NCBI RefSeq assembly: GCF_016798245.1
Contig: NZ_JAEUZA010000003.1
Coordinates: 303,194-367,193 of the forward strand
DNA length: 64,000 bases
Origin: Alkalicoccobacillus gibsonii
GTDB taxonomy: Bacteria; Bacillota; Bacilli; Bacillales; Bacillaceae_D
Direction: 5' to 3'
Under the pieces are notes generated by a model. The model saw only the letters and a program-made list of their open reading frames with translations. It searched no databases and was not told where the DNA came from. The translations under genes were made by a program, and so were the position numbers. Position 1 is the first letter of the stretch. Each line of letters starts with the position of its first letter. This document shows, piece after piece, positions 60,419 through 64,000 of this stretch.

Positions 60419-61621
60419 CTATCCAACTTCACGTACGACATTCAGATTTCGTCCGGCACCGAGGCCAACACCTGTCATTGCAATAAGTACAACCATAAAC
60501 ATAAGTAGTGGTGCAGTCCAGTTATGGAACCAGTCAAACACAAGTCCAATTACGATCGGACCTGATGCAGCAAGTAGGTAGCCGAGTGATTGCGCCATTC
60601 CAGATAGCTTGGATGCTTGTTTCGCATTTGCGCTCCGTAACCCGATAAATGTAAGGGCGAGGCTGATGCTTGATCCAGAAGCAAGTCCCATAAATAAGAT
60701 GGATACAACGAGGAACGGCGTTGAGCCCCCATAAATCAATCCAATGAGACCGATAAAGTAAAGGATGCTAATGACAATGACCAATCCTCGTTGATCCTTT
60801 AGTTTTCCAGCGATAATAGGAGCGAGAAAATTCCCTGGAACTCCGGCAAATTGCATGATCGATAGCATCCAACCCGCTGTCACGATACTCATTCCGTGGC
60901 TTCGCATAATTTCAGGTAACCATGCGACAGAGGAGTAAAAGAGAAAGGACTGTAATCCCATAAAAAGTGTGACCTGCCAAGCGATTGAAGACTTCCACAT
61001 GGAGCTAGAAACAGGTTGGACATCTACTGGTTTGGGTTCACTGTTTTTACCGCGAAGCTGCGGTACCCATACGGCAAGTCCAAGTAAAACGAGCGCACCC
61101 CATAACAGGAGCGTTGTATTCCAGCCAAGACCTAACCCATCTGCCATAGGAACGGTGATTCCTGATGCAAGTGCAGCAAAGATTGACATAAGGGTGGAAT
61201 AGATACTGGTGATCAAACCAACTTTTAAAGGGAAGTGAAGCTTTGCAAGTCCGGGTAAAAGGACATTACAAATGGCAATCCCTACACCGACTAAGGCTGT
61301 TCCGATAAAAAGAAAGGATAAAAGACCTGTTGCGCGCAAAAGAATTCCTAACAGTAATAGACCGAGTCCGGCAACAATGGCTCCTTCAAAGCCAAGCTTT
61401 TGACCAAGCTTTGGGGTGAGCGGTGAAAGGGCAGCAAATGAAAGCAGTGGTAAAGTGGTTATCAATCCCGCTGCACCATTTGATAGACCAAAGTCTGCGC
61501 GTATTTCGCCAATGACTGGTCCTACCGATGTTATGGCAGGTCGTAAATTAAAGGCAATGACCGCAATTCCTATGATAAGTAGGAAAGTGTGTTTTTTCGA
61601 TAAAGCTTGTTGGTGCGTCAT
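60419..61621 (-). CDS. MFS transporter, CynX/NimT family
   Basis: About 12 helices, 400 aa. NLRPAITSVGPVIGEIRADFGLSNGAAGLITTLPLL is the family's first-helix pattern, with LTPKLGQKLGFEGA after helix 2 and GVGIAICNVLLPGLAK in helix 4. Relatives transport cyanate, nitroimidazoles or small anions; the substrate here is unknown. The ATG at 61621 has AAGGAG upstream. No cyanase gene is nearby. The repeat array follows its 3' end. Confidence 0.88.
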   Translation of the reverse strand: MTHQQALSKKHTFLLIIGIAVIAFNLRPAITSVGPVIGEIRADFGLSNGAAGLITTLPLLSFAALSPLTPKLGQKLGFEGAIVAGLGLLLLGILLRATGLLSFLFIGTALVGVGIAICNVLLPGLAKLHFPLKVGLITSIYSTLMSIFAALASGITVPMADGLGLGWNTTLLLWGALVLLGLAVWVPQLRGKNSEPKPVDVQPVSSSMWKSSIAWQVTLFMGLQSFLFYSSVAWLPEIMRSHGMSIVTAGWMLSIMQFAGVPGNFLAPIIAGKLKDQRGLVIVISILYFIGLIGLIYGGSTPFLVVSILFMGLASGSSISLALTFIGLRSANAKQASKLSGMAQSLGYLLAASGPIVIGLVFDWFHNWTAPLLMFMVVLIAMTGVGLGAGRNLNVVREVG

Positions 61622-61651
61622 GATGTTGTAGCTCCTTTTTATAATCAGACC

Positions 61652-61690
61652 AAAAAATGGGCTTCTATACAGATTGTCTGTATAGAAGCC
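61652..61690 (-). terminator. Terminator after the rarD-pgl pair
   Basis: GGCTTCTATACAGA pairs perfectly with TCTGTATAGAAGCC around a 3-base loop (61660-61690); on the minus strand CATTTTTTGG follows. Confidence 0.88.
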
Positions 61691-61702
61691 AGTTGCATTC
61701 GC

Positions 61703-62740
61703 TTAGTTTAGAAATTTAAGACATACAGGCTTGGACACTTCAAGTGTTGAATCAAGCTGTGTAATCGTCCCTTTTTCCGGATCGCGTTCAAACAGGACAA
61801 CATTTCCTGTTTCTTCGTTTGATACAACGACAAATGCTTCAGTTGGATCAAGTACGAAGTCTCTCGGCCAGTTTCCAGCAGATGGAACGCGTTGGATAAG
61901 AGAAAGCTCTCCAGAATACGGGTTCACTTCGTAGACTACGATACTATCATGACCTCTGTTTGCTGCGTAAACGAAACGGCCATCAGATGAAATGTGGATT
62001 GCACTTCCTTGGCTATTTTCTAAGAAATCATCCGGTAATGTAGAAACGACTTGAACCTCTTTAAAAGCATTGATTCCATCTTCATACGAAAGAGTAATGA
62101 TTTCGTTACTTAGTTCAGTAAAGACATACACATACTTTTCTTTTGGATGGAAGGCTAAGTGTCTTGGACCAGAACCAGGGTTACATGAGTAGCTTCCTGC
62201 TTCTGTAAGCTTACCGTCCTCATACGAATACGTCACAACCTTGTCCGTTCCAAGGTCAACAGCAATTACGTATTGATTGTCAGGAGTGAACCCGGCAAAG
62301 TGAGCATGTGGTTTCTCTTGACGCTCATGAGGACCCGTTCCTTCGTGCTGTGCATAAGAAGAAGCTGGAGCCACACTGCCATCCGCTTGCAATGGGAAGG
62401 CTGTAATTCTTCCACTATGATAATTAGCAGTCACTGCAAGAGAGTCATTTACACTCACGTGGCAAGGAGAACCATCATCTGTTAATTCTGTGGTTAGATG
62501 AGTGAGCTTCCCTGTTTCTTTATCGATTTTATAGGATGACACTCCACCTTCTGAACCTTCTTTTACAACGGCATAAAGATGTGTTTGATCAGCATCAAGG
62601 TTTACGTATGTTGGGTTACCTAACTCTGCAGCTACTTCAATCTCCTGGAGGCGCTTCGCTTCGGTATCCAATGTGAATGTATAAATTCCCTTACTATCTG
62701 CTTTTGTGTAGGTACCAATATACCCTCTAAATGTACTCAT
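61703..62740 (-). CDS. pgl: Lactonase family protein, 6-phosphogluconolactonase (YkgB type)
   Basis: Seven-bladed beta-propeller lactonase, 345 aa, cytoplasmic; probably hydrolyses 6-phosphogluconolactone in the pentose phosphate route, as B. subtilis YkgB. Repeated blade patterns are seen (GNPTYVNLDAD, GSPCHVSVND, GSGPRHLAFHPKEKYVYVFTE, GRFVYAANRGHDSIVVYEV, NWPRDFVLDPTEAFVVVSNEETGN), including the conserved Arg/His of the PRHLAFHP blade. ATG 62740 with AAAGGAG upstream is favoured over an in-frame ATG at 62761 that overlaps that site. It is 30 bases after rarD, probably co-transcribed. Confidence 0.88.
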   Translation of the reverse strand: MSTFRGYIGTYTKADSKGIYTFTLDTEAKRLQEIEVAAELGNPTYVNLDADQTHLYAVVKEGSEGGVSSYKIDKETGKLTHLTTELTDDGSPCHVSVNDSLAVTANYHSGRITAFPLQADGSVAPASSYAQHEGTGPHERQEKPHAHFAGFTPDNQYVIAVDLGTDKVVTYSYEDGKLTEAGSYSCNPGSGPRHLAFHPKEKYVYVFTELSNEIITLSYEDGINAFKEVQVVSTLPDDFLENSQGSAIHISSDGRFVYAANRGHDSIVVYEVNPYSGELSLIQRVPSAGNWPRDFVLDPTEAFVVVSNEETGNVVLFERDPEKGTITQLDSTLEVSKPVCLKFLN

Positions 62741-62770
62741 GTGTGAACAATCTCCTTTCAAATGGAAACA

Positions 62771-63694
62771 CTAAGCTGGTTGTTGCGTTGTACGTGCTAA
62801 TTTTTTAAGTCGTCTTCTTGTTTGTAGCTTTGAATACGTAAACAAGCCTAAAGCAATCCAAATACAGATAAATGCAGTAAGTTGAACGCCTGAGAATGGT
62901 TCTTTATAAAGGAAGACTCCAATAATAAGCATAAACGTCGGAGCGATATACTGCAAGAATCCAATCACCGTAAAGCTAAGCTTTTGAGCAGCTGCTGCAA
63001 ATAAAAGAAGTGGGACGGCCGTGATAACTCCTGTACCAGCTAAGACAAGCATCGTGGAAACCGATTCAGAAAAATATGAGGCTTCCGGTAACAAAAACAA
63101 GAAGAGTGCGGCAAAGGGTGTCATTAACAAGGTCTCAACCGTTAGACCAGTCCAGGGCCTGATGGATACGGAGCGTTTAATGAAACCATATGAGCAAAAT
63201 GAGATCGCAAGTAGAATGGATGCCCATGGCACATGACCATAATACAGGGTTAACACAATGACACCGACAAAGGCTAGTGCCACAGACACTTTCTCAAGTT
63301 TGGTTAGCTGTTCCTTTAGAATGACTGTGGCAAGCACAACGTTCATAAGAGGATTAATATAATAACCAAGACTTGCATCAATAATGCGGTCACTATTCAC
63401 CGCGAAAATAAAAATAAACCAATTGGCTGTGATTAAAACCGATGCAGCCGATATAGCAAGAAGACTCTTCTTATGATTCCAGATCTTTTTCATCTCTTGA
63501 AGCACTTCTGTTAGCTTACCCATTATCGCAAGGGCAATCAGCATAAAGAGAAATGCCCAAATAACGCGGTAGGCGAGGATCTCTGCGGACGAAACATCTC
63601 CAGCCATTTTCCAATACAAGGGCATGATTCCCCAAAGAACATACGCACCTGCCCCGAGAAAAACAGCTACGGCGGACTCGTTTTGCTTATTCAT
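62771..63694 (-). CDS. rarD: RarD-type EamA-superfamily permease
   Basis: Ten-helix DMT-superfamily protein, 307 aa. The RarD pattern is clear: GAGAYVLWGIMPLYWK, AEILAYRVIWAFLFML, the NWFIFIFAVNSDRIIDASLGYYINPL segment (with the Asn-Pro pair) and a C-terminal FLQYIAPTFMLIIGVFLYKEPF. The substrate is not known. ATG 63694 has AGGTGA 6 nt upstream. It is divergent from the oxidoreductase at the end of the window and leads into pgl. Confidence 0.9.
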   Translation of the reverse strand: MNKQNESAVAVFLGAGAYVLWGIMPLYWKMAGDVSSAEILAYRVIWAFLFMLIALAIMGKLTEVLQEMKKIWNHKKSLLAISAASVLITANWFIFIFAVNSDRIIDASLGYYINPLMNVVLATVILKEQLTKLEKVSVALAFVGVIVLTLYYGHVPWASILLAISFCSYGFIKRSVSIRPWTGLTVETLLMTPFAALFLFLLPEASYFSESVSTMLVLAGTGVITAVPLLLFAAAAQKLSFTVIGFLQYIAPTFMLIIGVFLYKEPFSGVQLTAFICIWIALGLFTYSKLQTRRRLKKLARTTQQPA

Positions 63695-63837
63695 ACTTTC
63701 ACCTGATTTACATCTAAATTTCATACGCTATGATGTCTAATCATACATCACTTATTTAGGGAATGGAAAGATTTAAATTTATCACCTCTACCCATTTGAG
63801 TGAAAATTCGCTAGACTACAAAAAAGGAAGTGATGAG

Positions 63838-64000
63838 ATGAAAAAGTCATATGATGTTGTCATTGTCGGTGGAGGATCAATGGGAATCGCAGCGGCCTAT
63901 TATGTAGCAAGATCTGGTCATAGTGTAGCCGTCCTAGATCGGGATACAATTCCAAATGAAACAGGGAGCCACCATGGGCAAACAAGAATGATGCGCTTTG
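63838..64000 (+). CDS. FAD-dependent oxidoreductase, sarcosine oxidase/MTOX family (partial)
   Basis: The first 54 codons, cut by the window end. The FAD-binding VVIVGGGSMGIAAAYYVARSG and LDRDTIP are followed by GSHHGQTRMMRF, where the His of SHHG carries covalent FAD-linkage context in monomeric sarcosine oxidase and N-methyltryptophan oxidase. Likely demethylates an N-methyl amino acid, making H2O2 and formaldehyde. GGAAGTGA precedes the ATG. Confidence 0.85.
   Translation, partial: MKKSYDVVIVGGGSMGIAAAYYVARSGHSVAVLDRDTIPNETGSHHGQTRMMRF

Overview
The window looks like chromosome of a low-GC, endospore-forming, probably alkaliphilic or marine member of the Bacillaceae (Alkalihalobacillus / Alkalicoccobacillus type). 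The reasons are Shine-Dalgarno sequences of AGGAGG type before nearly every gene, many GTG and TTG starts, a GerA-type spore germination receptor operon, a high-alkaline subtilisin, TasA/SipW matrix genes, B. subtilis-like pairs (cwlK, adeR-ald), and menaquinone synthesis by the futalosine route (mqnB-mqnD), which some alkaliphilic bacilli use instead of the Men route. No rRNA, tRNA, prophage, insertion sequence or CRISPR array was seen.

Layout. 1-3.2 kb: agmatine-to-putrescine genes aguA-aguB and a threonine aldolase. 3.2-8.5 kb: a minus-strand block with a Vpr-like cell-surface subtilase, signal peptidase SipW and a TasA/camelysin fibre protein, with a divergent HTH-TPR regulator. 8.7-14.7 kb: a membrane PTS-IIC-like protein, a gerA operon, and a TerC protein under a yybP-ykoY manganese riboswitch. 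15-21.6 kb: mqnB-mqnD, an epoxide-hydrolase-like enzyme, a DUF3891 protein, aroA and a 14-TM drug exporter. 21.8-24.4 kb: subtilisin aprE, convergent with a regulator whose 3' end is followed by an unlisted 46-codon gene for a secreted signal-peptide precursor; this is a complete RRNPP-type peptide-signalling cassette. 24.8-34.2 kb: sirtuin, CwlK, an APC permease, a cellulose-synthase-like glycosyltransferase with two PilZ domains, a rhodanese, a TcaA-like protein, and a second manganese riboswitch with two tandem terminators in front of a 41-aa protein and a kinase-like protein.

34.9-53.9 kb is the main accessory feature: one long plus-strand Tad/Flp pilus operon. It runs CpaE/TadZ, TadA ATPase, TadB, TadC, Flp prepilin, TadE-like pseudopilin, a large acidic pilin-like protein, a first acidic lipoprotein, a second TadE-like protein, six more paralogous acidic lipoproteins, prepilin peptidase, and then FHA protein, PP2C phosphatase, Ser/Thr kinase and an EssB/YukC-like membrane protein. 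It closes with a strong terminator. The assembly suggests a surface fibre machine supervised by protein phosphorylation and coated or assisted by a family of diverged lipoproteins.

53.9-64 kb: threonine synthase, a 23-aa membrane peptide, photolyase, adeR-ald, NUDIX hydrolase, a CynX/NimT transporter, rarD-pgl and the start of a sarcosine-oxidase-family gene.

Between genes there are three copies of a dispersed palindromic element. There are also three short arrays, unrelated in sequence, whose core motif recurs every 20.5 bp, each lying in a convergent 3'-3' gap. Together with the peptide-signalling cassette, the lipoprotein family and the tandem-terminator riboswitch, these are the observations most worth follow-up.
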